Assembly: GCF_028683135.1 (NCBI RefSeq)
Contig: NZ_JAJUBB010000012.1
Location: 62,001-126,000, forward strand
From: Enterovibrio qingdaonensis
GTDB lineage: Bacteria > Pseudomonadota > Gammaproteobacteria > Enterobacterales > Vibrionaceae
Reading direction: 5' to 3'
Length of the DNA: 64,000 bases
Part shown: positions 17,545 through 25,546 of the stretch, one piece after another
How positions within the stretch are numbered: the stretch's first letter is position 1
Layout of the letters: the number at the start of each line of letters is the position of its first letter
Program-made: the position numbers and the translations under genes
The notes under the pieces: generated by a model
Database searches by the model: none
Told to the model about the DNA's origin: nothing
Seen by the model: only the letters and a program-made list of their open reading frames with translations

Positions 17545-17546
17545 CA

Positions 17547-18470
17547 TCAACGTCGTTTTTCAGACTTTCGGTTGATTTTCACAACCGCATACACAACCAA
17601 TGCCATTCCAAGGGCATGCCAAAGCGTAAATGCTTCATCTAACAGCGTAATCGCGAACACTGCGGTTACCACTGGGCCAATATTGCTCGTGAGGCTAAGC
17701 GTCGAAGCCGTCAATCGTGCCATGGATGCAGCCACGAAATACGAGGGCAGAACCGTGCAGAAGATGCCCAGACCTATACCTAAAGTAATGAGCTCTAGTG
17801 ACATGGCGGAAAACTGCGCGCCTTGCCATTGGTGCTGCATCATAATCACCATAGCAGCACTGCCCATACCAACACTGGTAAAAAGCTGGGCACCAATCTT
17901 CCCGATGACTTTTTTGCTCAACACTAGGTAAATCGCAAAGACAAGTGCCGACGCGACTGCGAGAGCACTGCCTAACCAGACTTGAGAGCCAAACGACTGG
18001 AAGTCGTGCATCACGATCATTGTTACGCCGACATATCCCAGAAATATTGAGCTAAAGGTGCCTTTCTTTGGCGTTTCTTTCAGAAAGATCCAAGAAATAA
18101 TCACCACAAACGACGGGAACAAAAAGATCAGTAATCGTTCAAGTTGTGCAGAAATGTATTCCAGCGCCACGATATCCAGTAGTGAGGCAAAGTAATACCC
18201 AAGTATCCCAACAGCCGCAGCTTGCAGACCAAACTGCTTCACTTTGCTTCTTTCTCCGGGATCTCGGCATAGCCAGAGTAATATCGCCAGATAAACAGGA
18301 AGTGAGGATACAGCACGTAAGCTCATGATTGACGTTGCATCGCCGCCAAGCGCATACGCCAATTTGATAAGTACGGGTTTCATGGAAAATAGGGCGGTGC
18401 CAATCAGCGCATAGATAATGCCTTGGCGATATTGAGAGGTTGGATGATCAGTGACGGCGGCGTCGTTCAT
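17547..18470 (-). CDS. EamA/DMT-superfamily transporter
   Basis: 307 aa with about ten hydrophobic helices in two EamA repeats, the normal layout for drug/metabolite transporters of the inner membrane. The first repeat opens with GIIYALIGTALFSMKPVLIKLAY; the second begins near residue 150. DMT proteins mostly export amino acids, nucleotides or other metabolites; the substrate is not readable. The 114 bp upstream hold a strong hairpin and, before it, a possible 18-codon leader peptide rich in leucine, which suggests conditional expression (see separate entries). Confidence 0.85.
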   Translation of the reverse strand: MNDAAVTDHPTSQYRQGIIYALIGTALFSMKPVLIKLAYALGGDATSIMSLRAVSSLPVYLAILLWLCRDPGERSKVKQFGLQAAAVGILGYYFASLLDIVALEYISAQLERLLIFLFPSFVVIISWIFLKETPKKGTFSSIFLGYVGVTMIVMHDFQSFGSQVWLGSALAVASALVFAIYLVLSKKVIGKIGAQLFTSVGMGSAAMVIMMQHQWQGAQFSAMSLELITLGIGLGIFCTVLPSYFVAASMARLTASTLSLTSNIGPVVTAVFAITLLDEAFTLWHALGMALVVYAVVKINRKSEKRR

Positions 18471-18546
18471 AACTCACTTCCTTGATGTTTTGGCTCAATG
18501 CTTTTTGTGTTGAGCTGGGTGAAAACAAGGCTGTGAGTGAAACGAC

Positions 18547-18573
18547 ATCCGGCTGTTCTACTCACAGCCGGAT
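18547..18573 (-). promoter_or_regulatory. Strong hairpin in the leader of the DMT transporter gene
   Basis: ATCCGGCTGT and ACAGCCGGAT form a perfect 10-bp stem with a 7-base loop. It is not followed by a real T run on either strand, so it is a poor stand-alone terminator. It lies between the putative leader peptide and the transporter start, where an attenuator or anti-ribosome-site hairpin would be expected. Confidence 0.5.
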
Positions 18574-18583
18574 ACAGATATCT

Positions 18584-18640
18584 CTACCGACTGAGGGGCA
18601 TAAGGAGCAGTAGCCATAGTGGTAGAGATGTGAATTTCAT
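18584..18640 (-). CDS. Putative 18-residue leader peptide or small membrane peptide
   Basis: A short frame reads MKFTSLPLWLLLLMPLSR then TAG. Seven of 18 residues are Leu, including four in a row encoded by four different codons (CTA CTG CTC CTT). A weak AGAG lies about 8 bases before the ATG. The stop falls inside an 8-bp inverted repeat (TCTCTACC at 18581-18588 with GGTAGAGA at 18621-18628), so part of the frame would be in a stem. It lies 113 bp before the DMT transporter start. It could be a regulatory leader peptide, a hydrophobic type I toxin-like peptide, or chance. Confidence 0.35.
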   Translation of the reverse strand: MKFTSLPLWLLLLMPLSR

Positions 18641-18731
18641 AACTAACTCTTTGTGTTGATGAATTTTTAAACTAATGGATCGAGTTTCGTGATGCAACCA
18701 CTTATTTACAAATAATCAATAAATTAAAAAT

Positions 18732-19631
18732 CTACGCGTTAGCCACTTTTTGCTGTTCGGCCGCTTGAAACTCAATAACTTGCGCTTTTAAGGTATCTCT
18801 AAATTGGCTAAAGAGATGTGAGCGGCCAGCCTCAACCCCCATTTTGTAGCCTTCATCTAGTTTGGCTTTTTTCATCGTAAAACGGCCAATGCCAAACTGT
18901 TCAGGAGGCGCAATAACATTAATGGTGCAGTCGGCTGGTGGATTTTTAATGAAGTCCAAAGAGCGGTTGTATCTGTCAGCGCGTTCACGCATTGCTTCAG
19001 CCACGGTAGGGTGTTTTTTCAATAAGTGATCCATGAGTCCAGGTAGCTTCATCTGCGACATTTCATAACTTTCAGGGTGTGAGAGAATAACGGTGATGTC
19101 TCTGGCCCAACGACGATATGCTTCAATGACTGGGATAGAATCTGCAACACCGCCATCGGTGTAGCAACCGCCCGAAAAACATGGAGTAGGACGATAGGCA
19201 ATGGGCAATGCGGCCGTTGCTTCGATAACGTGGGGCAGGTTGTTCTTATTTACCCAATAGTAATCAGCATTGCCTGAGTCGACATTGGTCACCGCAGCTA
19301 AAAGTGGGATAGAGCGAAACATAGCGTCGGTATCAAGCGGGTAACGGCGTAGTGACTCATTGAATAACCATTGAACATCGATAAGGTTACCACCACGAAC
19401 AAAGCGAGAAGGGTTAAAGAAATCAGAGTGAGTCGCCAGTTCGGTGATAACGTGATAGCTTCGCTTAGGCTGACCCGCTAAGTAACCCAATAAGTTTGAT
19501 GCGCCAGCTGAGACGCCTACCGCGAAATCAAACGGCTTGTAATCTACCTCTAAAAAGGCATCAAGTACGCCACTGGCAAAAATGCCTCTCATTGCGCCGC
19601 CTTCTACCACCAATGCTCGTTTACCCGCCAT
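18732..19631 (-). CDS. Patatin-like phospholipase (YjjU-type)
   Basis: 299 aa from the chosen start. The patatin signatures are in order: an oxyanion motif VVEGGAMRGIF near residue 10, the nucleophile elbow GVSAGAS (Ser in GxSxG) near residue 40, and the Asp partner in TDGGVADS near residue 155. Patatins are Ser-Asp acyl hydrolases of phospholipids or lysophospholipids. The open frame extends 16 codons upstream, but MAGKRALVVEGG is the natural beginning, as in the bacterial YjjU group. No signal peptide, so an intracellular enzyme is likely. The biological substrate is unknown. Confidence 0.87.
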   Translation of the reverse strand: MAGKRALVVEGGAMRGIFASGVLDAFLEVDYKPFDFAVGVSAGASNLLGYLAGQPKRSYHVITELATHSDFFNPSRFVRGGNLIDVQWLFNESLRRYPLDTDAMFRSIPLLAAVTNVDSGNADYYWVNKNNLPHVIEATAALPIAYRPTPCFSGGCYTDGGVADSIPVIEAYRRWARDITVILSHPESYEMSQMKLPGLMDHLLKKHPTVAEAMRERADRYNRSLDFIKNPPADCTINVIAPPEQFGIGRFTMKKAKLDEGYKMGVEAGRSHLFSQFRDTLKAQVIEFQAAEQQKVANA

Positions 19632-19847
19632 GCACACTATCTCTACCTTATCTGAATTTGAGGTAAGGATACGAATCACGAGGTGGGAAGAGAAATTGCT
19701 AGTGTCTATCTTATCAATAGCTTTTTCTTATTAAATGGTCAGAACTAGAGCGATTAACGTGTGGGATTTATAACCGTTTCATCGTAAGGTGAATGTTTAT
19801 CTGAAAAAATGCTCGAACGTTTTAAATGACAGAAACAGAGGATAGTT

Positions 19848-20312
19848 ATGTCACTGGAAGCTGTAACGGATTACTTCTCGTCGCTAGGCATGGAAAATCG
19901 CATATTGGTGATGGATAAATCAACCGCAACGGTTGATGAGGCGGCCAAAGTGCACAAGGTTGACCCTGACCAAATCGCCAAAACACTTTCTTTTAAAGTT
20001 GATGAAACGCCGATCCTGATCGTGGTGTCGGGAGCGTCCAAGATAGACAACAAGAAGTATAAACAGCACTTTCAGAAGAAAGCGAAAATGCTGTCGCCTG
20101 ATGAAGTGCTTGATGTGACGGGTCACGCAGTGGGCGGTGTTTGCCCGTTTGGTCTGCCGAATCCTGTGGAAGTGTTTTTAGATATTTCTCTGAAAAAACA
20201 CGATGAAGTCATCCCAGCTGCGGGGGGGCAGAATTCAGCGATAAGACTGACCTTGCCTGAGCTAGAAATACATTCTCAGGCGATGGCGTGGGTCGATGTG
20301 TGTAAAGAGTAG
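19848..20312 (+). CDS. YbaK/EbsC-family aminoacyl-tRNA deacylase
   Basis: 154 aa. The single domain carries the family features: KTLSFKVDETPILIVVSGASKIDNKKY, with the catalytic-site Lys in K-T-L, and GHAVGGVCPFGLP, the substrate loop. Members hydrolyse mischarged tRNAs in trans (YbaK acts on Cys-tRNA(Pro), others on Ala- or Pro-tRNA). The shorter and more divergent shape here fits the generic YbaK/EbsC group better than E. coli YbaK itself, so the exact tRNA is undecided. An AGGA ribosome site lies before the ATG. Confidence 0.87.
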   Translation: MSLEAVTDYFSSLGMENRILVMDKSTATVDEAAKVHKVDPDQIAKTLSFKVDETPILIVVSGASKIDNKKYKQHFQKKAKMLSPDEVLDVTGHAVGGVCPFGLPNPVEVFLDISLKKHDEVIPAAGGQNSAIRLTLPELEIHSQAMAWVDVCKE

Positions 20313-20343
20313 TGGTTAGCACATTAAGATACGGCATTGATAA

Positions 20344-20838
20344 CTACTGATATCGTGCCGCAGTAATAAACTCCCCAAAAGACTCACACCAAACAATAAC
20401 CGTATTGTATTGAGAAGGGTCGATACCTGCAGGAACGCTTACCAAAAAATTATCAAAGGTTTTCACGTCGCCTACCTGTTGCATTTGAGGCTTAATACGC
20501 TCGAAATCGTTTTCAGTTTCCACGAACTCGGGAGACAGATAGAGCTTGTAATCGGGCCCTGGAGCCAGTTCACCCATCAATGAGATTGTCTTTGGTCCGA
20601 TGGAAACTGTCCCTTCGCCCCAGTGAAAAGTATCGCTGTCTTTCAGATCTTTGCGGAACTCACCAGTATAGATTGCATTACTCGCTGTGGATTCGATAAC
20701 CTCGGCGGGTGGCCCTTCTGGTGCAATCAAAATGGGAAGGGCGTATATACCTGCCGCAAAACCAATGATCAGTGCGAATCCGTGAGTAAAAATTGAAATT
20801 ATCAACTGACGAGGGGTCATTGAGGTCGTTGGGGTCAT
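20344..20838 (-). CDS. Membrane-anchored DM13-domain protein
   Basis: 164 aa. Residues about 10-35 form a single membrane helix (ISIFTHGFALIIGFAAGIYALPILI). The rest is a DM13 domain: YTGEFRK, HWGEGTVSIG, a GPDYKLYLSPEF motif and a closing TVIVWCESFGEFITAARY. DM13 is a cytochrome-like or electron-transfer-related extracytoplasmic domain with one conserved Cys in the WCxxF motif, seen here. The domain should face the periplasm. Its role is unknown. A ribosome site (AAGGAC) precedes the start. Confidence 0.78.
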   Translation of the reverse strand: MTPTTSMTPRQLIISIFTHGFALIIGFAAGIYALPILIAPEGPPAEVIESTASNAIYTGEFRKDLKDSDTFHWGEGTVSIGPKTISLMGELAPGPDYKLYLSPEFVETENDFERIKPQMQQVGDVKTFDNFLVSVPAGIDPSQYNTVIVWCESFGEFITAARYQ

Positions 20839-20917
20839 GAAGTTAAGTCCTTTTTAGCTTCAATACTCGTAGTAATAACTATAAACCTATCACTCCTATG
20901 CGTCGTTCAAGATACAA

Positions 20918-20951
20918 AAAAGCCCGTTTTAGTTCGTAAAAACGGGCTTTT
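20918..20951 (-). terminator. Intrinsic terminator after curA
   Basis: AAAAGCCCGTTTT and AAAACGGGCTTTT form a 13-bp stem. On the minus strand the T run follows the stem, so it ends curA transcription. Confidence 0.9.
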
Positions 20952-20979
20952 GGTCAACAATCTCAAAAGTTAGAGCGGA

Positions 20980-22020
20980 TTAGGCACTGATAGGTTTAGC
21001 CACTTTAACGACCAACTTACCGAAGTTTTTGCCTTCAAGCAGGCCAATAAATGCTTCAGGAGCACTAGCCAGTCCATCGACGATTTGCTCTTTGTATTGA
21101 ATTTTTCCTTCCGTTAACCATGCAGACATGTCTTGTGCAAACTCGTCATAGCGATGTGCATAGTCATCAAAAATGATGAAGCCTTGCATCTTAATACGCT
21201 TGATAAGCAAGGTCGCCATCAGCAAGGACATGCGGTCTGGACCTGCTGGCAGCTCAGTCGCATTGTATTGAGAAATCAAACCACAGACAGGCACACGTGC
21301 ACCTGTATTAAGGTTCGGCATAACAGCATCGAAGACTTTACCGCCCACGTTCTCGTAGTATACGTCGATGCCTTTGTCACAAGCAGCGGTTAACTGTTCT
21401 GCAAAGTCATCGGCTTTATGGTCAATGCAGATGTCAAAGCCCAGTGTTTCAACGGCATAGCGGCACTTTTCTTCGCCGCCAGCAATACCAACGACTTTGC
21501 AGCCTTTTAGTTTGGCGATTTGGCCAACGGTTGCTCCCACAGGGCCAGTTGCGGCTGCCACAACCACGGTGTCACCTTCTTTTGGTTGACCGATGTCTAG
21601 TAAACCCATGTAAGCGGTAAAACCAGGCATCCCCATAATGCCGAGAGCGAAGGATGGGTGAGTTGGGTTTTTACCCAGCTTCAACAGGCCTTCACCGTTT
21701 GAAACCGCGTATGACTGCCAGCCCGTGTATGCGAGAACCCATTCGCCTTTTTCGAAATCTGGGTGGGCTGAGTCTTCCACTTGGCAAACCGTGCCACCGA
21801 CCATTACATCATTGACTTCAACAGGATCAGCGTAAGATTTTGCATCGCTCATACGGCCACGCATGTATGGATCCAAAGAGAGATAAATGGTTTTCAGCAG
21901 CACTTCACCATCATTTAGCGTGGGCACTGATTGAGACTCCAAACGGAAGTTATCGGTAACCGGTGCACCAACTGGGCGAGAAGCCAACACAATACGTTTG
22001 TTTTCAATAACAGCTGACAT
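20980..22020 (-). CDS. curA: NADPH-dependent curcumin/2-alkenal reductase family oxidoreductase
   Basis: 346 aa, matching E. coli CurA in length and style. The N-terminal GroES-like fold has SLDPYMRGRM, a hallmark of the zinc-free leukotriene B4 dehydrogenase/CurA group; the Rossmann fold has AAATGPVGATVGQIAKLKG, and YENVGGKVFDAV lies near residue 225. These enzymes reduce alpha,beta-unsaturated ketones and aldehydes with NADPH in the cytoplasm. The promoter carries the same 18-bp operator as the downstream-oriented TetR gene, so it is probably de-repressed by an electrophile. A good AAGGAAA ribosome site precedes the ATG. Confidence 0.9.
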   Translation of the reverse strand: MSAVIENKRIVLASRPVGAPVTDNFRLESQSVPTLNDGEVLLKTIYLSLDPYMRGRMSDAKSYADPVEVNDVMVGGTVCQVEDSAHPDFEKGEWVLAYTGWQSYAVSNGEGLLKLGKNPTHPSFALGIMGMPGFTAYMGLLDIGQPKEGDTVVVAAATGPVGATVGQIAKLKGCKVVGIAGGEEKCRYAVETLGFDICIDHKADDFAEQLTAACDKGIDVYYENVGGKVFDAVMPNLNTGARVPVCGLISQYNATELPAGPDRMSLLMATLLIKRIKMQGFIIFDDYAHRYDEFAQDMSAWLTEGKIQYKEQIVDGLASAPEAFIGLLEGKNFGKLVVKVAKPISA

Positions 22021-22049
22021 AATGAGTTTCCTTTTGGTTTATGTCTCAA

Positions 22050-22068
22050 CTAGACCAGTCGTCTAGTG
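22050..22068. promoter_or_regulatory. TetR-type operator in the curA promoter
   Basis: CTAGAC and GTCTAG flank CAGTC. An 18-base copy (TAGACCAGTCGTCTAGTG) recurs exactly at 22751-22768 before the TetR gene. It resembles the NemR box of E. coli (TAGACC-N4-GGTCTA). It lies 30 bp before the curA start codon. Confidence 0.8.
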
Positions 22069-22075
22069 ATTGGGT

Positions 22076-22108
22076 AAAAAAATCCGCCAATGAAATATGG
22101 CGGTTTTT
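22076..22108. terminator. Intrinsic terminator between curA promoter and the TetR gene end
   Basis: CCGCCA and TGGCGG pair around an 8-base loop, with A and T runs on both flanks. It should end the TetR transcript on the minus strand. Confidence 0.8.
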
Positions 22109-22128
22109 GTCGGTATCGTCGTACCGAC
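22109..22128. repeat. Small hairpin next to the TetR terminator
   Basis: GTCGGTA and TACCGAC form a perfect 7-bp stem with a 6-base loop, immediately adjoining the terminator. Function unknown. Confidence 0.5.
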
Positions 22129-22133
22129 ATTGA

Positions 22134-22730
22134 TTAAAAGGGATGCTGACCTTTGAGCAATCTCTCGGTTGTTTCCAATGCTTGATTCATAGGTTCAGTG
22201 CTCTGGTTGAGCTTGCTCATCAAGCTTGCCCCAATCCACATGTGGTAGAGCTGATTGGCGGTGGAGTTGGCGTCTGAGACCTGAATCGAACCGTCTCGGA
22301 TACCTTGTTTTACGCAATCTTCCAGCATTGCAATTACGTTGCTGGCACCGTTTAGCAGAGATTGCCTCATTGTTTCAGACAAATCAGAGACTTCAGCACT
22401 GAGTTTCACTACCAAGCAACGCTGGCTGCCACAAAGACCATCGTTGATTTCTATCCATTTGCGCCAATACGTCATGAGCTTGTCGAAGCCAGACAAAGAA
22501 GGATCGCTGAATAAGCCGTCGAGTCGCGCGGCATAATGGGAGAAATAGTCTTCGATCAGTGCTTCTCCAAACTGCTCTTTGGATTTGAAGTAGTGATAAA
22601 AGGAGCCTTTGGGGACACCGGCGTGACTAAGCAGTTGCGAAAGGCCAACGTTAGAGAAGCCTTTTTCAACGATCAATTGGTAACCGACGTCCAGAATGTG
22701 CTGGCGTGTGGAGTGAGTTTCAGTGTTCAT
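22134..22730 (-). CDS. TetR/AcrR-family repressor, probable regulator of curA and itself
   Basis: 198 aa from the chosen start. The N-terminal helix-turn-helix is visible: RQHILDVGYQLIVEKGFSNV, then LSQLLSHAGVPKGSFYHYFKSKEQFGEAL, the canonical TetR pattern of the AcuR/NemR-like group. The C-terminal half is an all-helical ligand domain with one Cys pair region (GLCGSQRCLVVKL), a possible electrophile sensor. The open frame begins 53 codons earlier, but that part would cover the operator and lacks family similarity. An 18-bp operator is duplicated in this promoter and in that of curA, so autoregulation together with control of curA is well supported. Confidence 0.88.
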   Translation of the reverse strand: MNTETHSTRQHILDVGYQLIVEKGFSNVGLSQLLSHAGVPKGSFYHYFKSKEQFGEALIEDYFSHYAARLDGLFSDPSLSGFDKLMTYWRKWIEINDGLCGSQRCLVVKLSAEVSDLSETMRQSLLNGASNVIAMLEDCVKQGIRDGSIQVSDANSTANQLYHMWIGASLMSKLNQSTEPMNQALETTERLLKGQHPF

Positions 22731-22750
22731 GCGGACACCATAAATGAAAT

Positions 22751-22768
22751 TAGACCAGTCGTCTAGTG
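22751..22768. promoter_or_regulatory. TetR-type operator in the tetR promoter
   Basis: TAGACCAGTCGTCTAGTG, identical to the copy before curA, lies 20 bp upstream of the TetR start codon, where bound repressor would block transcription. Confidence 0.8.
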
Positions 22769-22889
22769 GTTTGCTAAAAGAACCGCGGATTGGTTTGTAG
22801 CAGTTGAATCGAAAGGGAGAGCAGGATTGGTTATACTCCTGTACCAAGCAATTTCTTAGTGATGTCGATGTGTTTAAAGGAGTAGGCAA

Positions 22890-23525
22890 TTGTTTGGTAT
22901 CGAAAACCTATGGCTGTTTGTTTTATCAGGAATATTGCTCAACTTGGTTCCGGGCCCAGATTCGCTCTTGATTGCGGGGCGTGCTGCTACTCAAGGGTTT
23001 AAAGCAGGCTCTGCTGCTGCGCTGGGCATTGGCTCTGGAACGCTTATTCATATTACTGCTGCAGCATTGGGGTTTTCTGCCGTGCTGGCAACGTCAGCGA
23101 CAGCATTTACCGTTGTTAAAATCATCGGTGGTTTGTATTTGATGTATATGGCCTTTAGCATGATTTGCGCTAGCCAGAGCCCGGACACGTCTGACCGTAA
23201 ACCTGTTAAACAGGTACCTCTGAGAAAAATCTATTATCAGGGGCTTATCACCAACGTATTCAATCCTAAAATTGCGGTTTTCTTCCTCGCGTTTGTTCCT
23301 CAATTCATTTCTCCCGAAAGCGATAATAAGGCACTTGCCTTCTTTGTCCTCGGATTGGTTTTCAATTTTAACGGCATGATTTGGTGCCATATTATTGCTT
23401 GGGCTTCGTCTTCAATCAGTAAGAAGGTAGTACTAAGCAAGCGATTTAAAATGTGGCTTTCGAGAGCGACGGCAGGGTTGTTTGGTGCCTTTGGCGTCCG
23501 TTTGCTGGTGTCGACACAAAGTTAG
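22890..23525 (+). CDS. LysE-family translocator
   Basis: 211 aa, six or so hydrophobic helices. The first helix contains LSGILLNLVPGPDSLLI with the conserved Pro-Gly-Pro, and later NVFNPKIAVFFLAFVPQFI matches the NPK motif of LysE/RhtB exporters. The start is TTG: an in-frame TAA lies 12 bp upstream, no ATG or GTG intervenes, and AGGAG sits 8 bases before the TTG. It exports an unidentified amino acid or derivative. It is divergent from the TetR gene and 66 bp before def. Confidence 0.87.
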   Translation: MFGIENLWLFVLSGILLNLVPGPDSLLIAGRAATQGFKAGSAAALGIGSGTLIHITAAALGFSAVLATSATAFTVVKIIGGLYLMYMAFSMICASQSPDTSDRKPVKQVPLRKIYYQGLITNVFNPKIAVFFLAFVPQFISPESDNKALAFFVLGLVFNFNGMIWCHIIAWASSSISKKVVLSKRFKMWLSRATAGLFGAFGVRLLVSTQS

Positions 23526-23551
23526 TGACCCTACTTTGACGAGCTTGGGTA

Positions 23552-23557
23552 TATAAT
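23552..23557 (+). promoter_or_regulatory. Consensus -10 element of def
   Basis: A perfect TATAAT lies 35 bp before the def start codon, giving a leader of about 28 bases. No well-spaced -35 is evident. Confidence 0.5.
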
Positions 23558-23591
23558 GGCCAAAATTTCCGATTGAAAGTATGAAGTAACC

Positions 23592-24101
23592 ATGGCTGTT
23601 TTAGATATTCTTACCGCGTCAAACCCAAAACTTAAGCGTAATGCTGAAAAAGTTACGGACTTTGATGCCGTTCAACCTCTTATCGATGATCTTCTTGAGA
23701 CCTTGTATACGACGAGCAATGGCGTAGGTCTTGCTGCTATGCAGGTTGGCCGCTTAGAAGCTGTGGTTGTTATTGATATCTCAGAAGAGCGTGACCAACC
23801 GCTTGTGTTGGTTAACCCTGTTGTTGAGCAGGGGCAAGAAAAAGTAATGGGACAGGAAGGCTGCTTGTCGGTGCCTGATTACTATGCTGATGTGGAACGT
23901 TTTTCTTCGGTTGTGATTTCAGCGCAAGACCGCAACGGAAATCCTATCACCATTGAGAGTGATGACTTTCTGGCGATTGTTATGCAGCACGAAATCGATC
24001 ACCTGAATGGCACCTTGTTTATCGACCACCTGTCATCACTAAAGCGTCAAATGGCGATGAAAAAGGTGAAGAAGTACGAAAAAGAATTTGCTGCTCAATA
24101 A
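23592..24101 (+). CDS. def: Peptide deformylase
   Basis: 169 aa. All three deformylase motifs are intact: GVGLAAMQVG (45-53), EGCLS with the metal-ligand C91, and QHEIDHLNG with H133, catalytic E134 and H137. The enzyme removes the formyl group from nascent protein N-termini using Fe2+. It is monocistronic with its own promoter and a perfect terminator, and is not next to fmt, as the housekeeping def of gammaproteobacteria usually is, so it may be a second copy. Confidence 0.95.
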   Translation: MAVLDILTASNPKLKRNAEKVTDFDAVQPLIDDLLETLYTTSNGVGLAAMQVGRLEAVVVIDISEERDQPLVLVNPVVEQGQEKVMGQEGCLSVPDYYADVERFSSVVISAQDRNGNPITIESDDFLAIVMQHEIDHLNGTLFIDHLSSLKRQMAMKKVKKYEKEFAAQ

Positions 24102-24120
24102 GAGTGCTTATCAAACAGTC

Positions 24121-24147
24121 AAAAAAGGCCGCTAAGCGGCCTTTTTT
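24121..24147. terminator. Bidirectional intrinsic terminator after def
   Basis: A perfect 12-bp stem, AAAAAAGGCCGC and GCGGCCTTTTTT, closes a TAA loop. It serves def and the convergent Ntn hydrolase gene. Confidence 0.95.
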
Positions 24148-24162
24148 ATTTGTGCATGAATG

Positions 24163-25251
24163 TTAGATGTTCACTTCTTTAACAGAGAAACTGCCGTTAT
24201 CCAGTGGGCGAGTTAACTCTTCTTTGTTGTTGAAGTTAATCTTGTTCAAGTCCACTTTCTTGATTTGACTGTCGTTCATCGTTTTGTAGTAGAACACCCC
24301 GTTGGCTTGGTCAATCACCGAGGTCCATTGTGTTGCGCTTGGTAGATCAGGCATATGCTCACGGTACTGCTCGCTAAACTCGGTACCAATCGGAATATCG
24401 AAGTTATTCATGATATGAAACGCTTGAGACACCGCTTCTTGTGAGGTTTTAGATTCTGGAGCCGTATTTACAAAAAAGGCCGCGCGCACGAATCTAGAAG
24501 GCGGGGTAATGTCACCCGGCAAGCCAAGGAAACCTGACCCGATACCAAACGACTTGGCTTCAACGCCACCAAACTTTTGTGGGGTGCTCGAACCTGGATG
24601 CAAGTTGATGTAATTATTCAAGTTGGTTACTTGCCAAGGGAAGGTTGGCGAATTCGTTAGCACACCCACTTCATTGTCGTAAATGTGTACCTTCCCGTTA
24701 TCCATGATTTCGATAACGATGTTGTTGCCCGCTTTATCTGTTACACGCCAGTGACCAGTTGGTGACGGTTGCCCCTTAGCGTCGATATAGACAGGCACGA
24801 TATCGATAGACGTCATCGCCGTTTTCACTTCATCAACGGTTTTGAATTGGGATAGCATCCAACGCACAAAATCCATGTCTGTGATGCTGTTAGCGCGGTC
24901 TTTGGGGTTATACGCTTTGAGTGAACCGTAGCCTTTGAAATAGAAAAGACCGGCTGTTAACCCTTCTTCATTAACGCCTTCGCCGATGAAGGTATCGACA
25001 CTGACTGAAATTCCGACAAACCCGTATTTACTTTTCCATGTCAGCCCTTTCTGCTGATCAGGCATGGTGGATGTAAAGGTATGATCACGAGGAGAAACAA
25101 CCAACTTGCTATTAAGGTCATTTTCTCCCCACTCAATGGTGCGCGCGTGTACATGCTGGTCAGAAACTGTAGAAAGAGAAATACCGGTACAAGCAGAAGC
25201 GGGCGTCATGACATTGGCTGCGAGTAGCAGGGCGAGTAGCGTCTTTTTCAT
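24163..25251 (-). CDS. Exported choloylglycine hydrolase/penicillin V acylase-family Ntn hydrolase
   Basis: 362 aa from the chosen start. MKKTLLALLLAANVMTPASA is a signal peptide that ends exactly before C21, so cleavage exposes the N-terminal nucleophile cysteine (CTGISL) needed by this family. Other family features are RTIEWG with the conserved Arg, FVGISVS, NEEGLTAGLFYF and NSPTFPWQ near residue 190. Such enzymes cleave linear amides: bile salts, penicillin V or acyl-homoserine lactones. Which applies here is open. The open frame runs 26 codons further upstream, but the signal peptide fixes the start. Probably periplasmic. Confidence 0.88.
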   Translation of the reverse strand: MKKTLLALLLAANVMTPASACTGISLSTVSDQHVHARTIEWGENDLNSKLVVSPRDHTFTSTMPDQQKGLTWKSKYGFVGISVSVDTFIGEGVNEEGLTAGLFYFKGYGSLKAYNPKDRANSITDMDFVRWMLSQFKTVDEVKTAMTSIDIVPVYIDAKGQPSPTGHWRVTDKAGNNIVIEIMDNGKVHIYDNEVGVLTNSPTFPWQVTNLNNYINLHPGSSTPQKFGGVEAKSFGIGSGFLGLPGDITPPSRFVRAAFFVNTAPESKTSQEAVSQAFHIMNNFDIPIGTEFSEQYREHMPDLPSATQWTSVIDQANGVFYYKTMNDSQIKKVDLNKINFNNKEELTRPLDNGSFSVKEVNI

Positions 25252-25546
25252 CTTATTATGTCCATTAAAGAGCAAGGCATTGCTGATAATTTTACGCGCT
25301 TTGTGGCGACAAACAATGGAGGTAAACATAGTTTGTAGGCTGTTGTTCTTTCATCGATATGGTCAATCACCACCGTGATAACTCGCATCACCTTTTAGAT
25401 CAATCTCTCGATTATTGAGCCCTTTGCCAAAGTACGGTTGTGTTGCTGTGTATATTGCTTGTCTAATCCATCATGGTTTAGCAATGCGTCAGATTTTTTA
25501 CTCGACGCGATGACAAAGAAAATTCGAGTGACAAAAAGGAGAAAAA

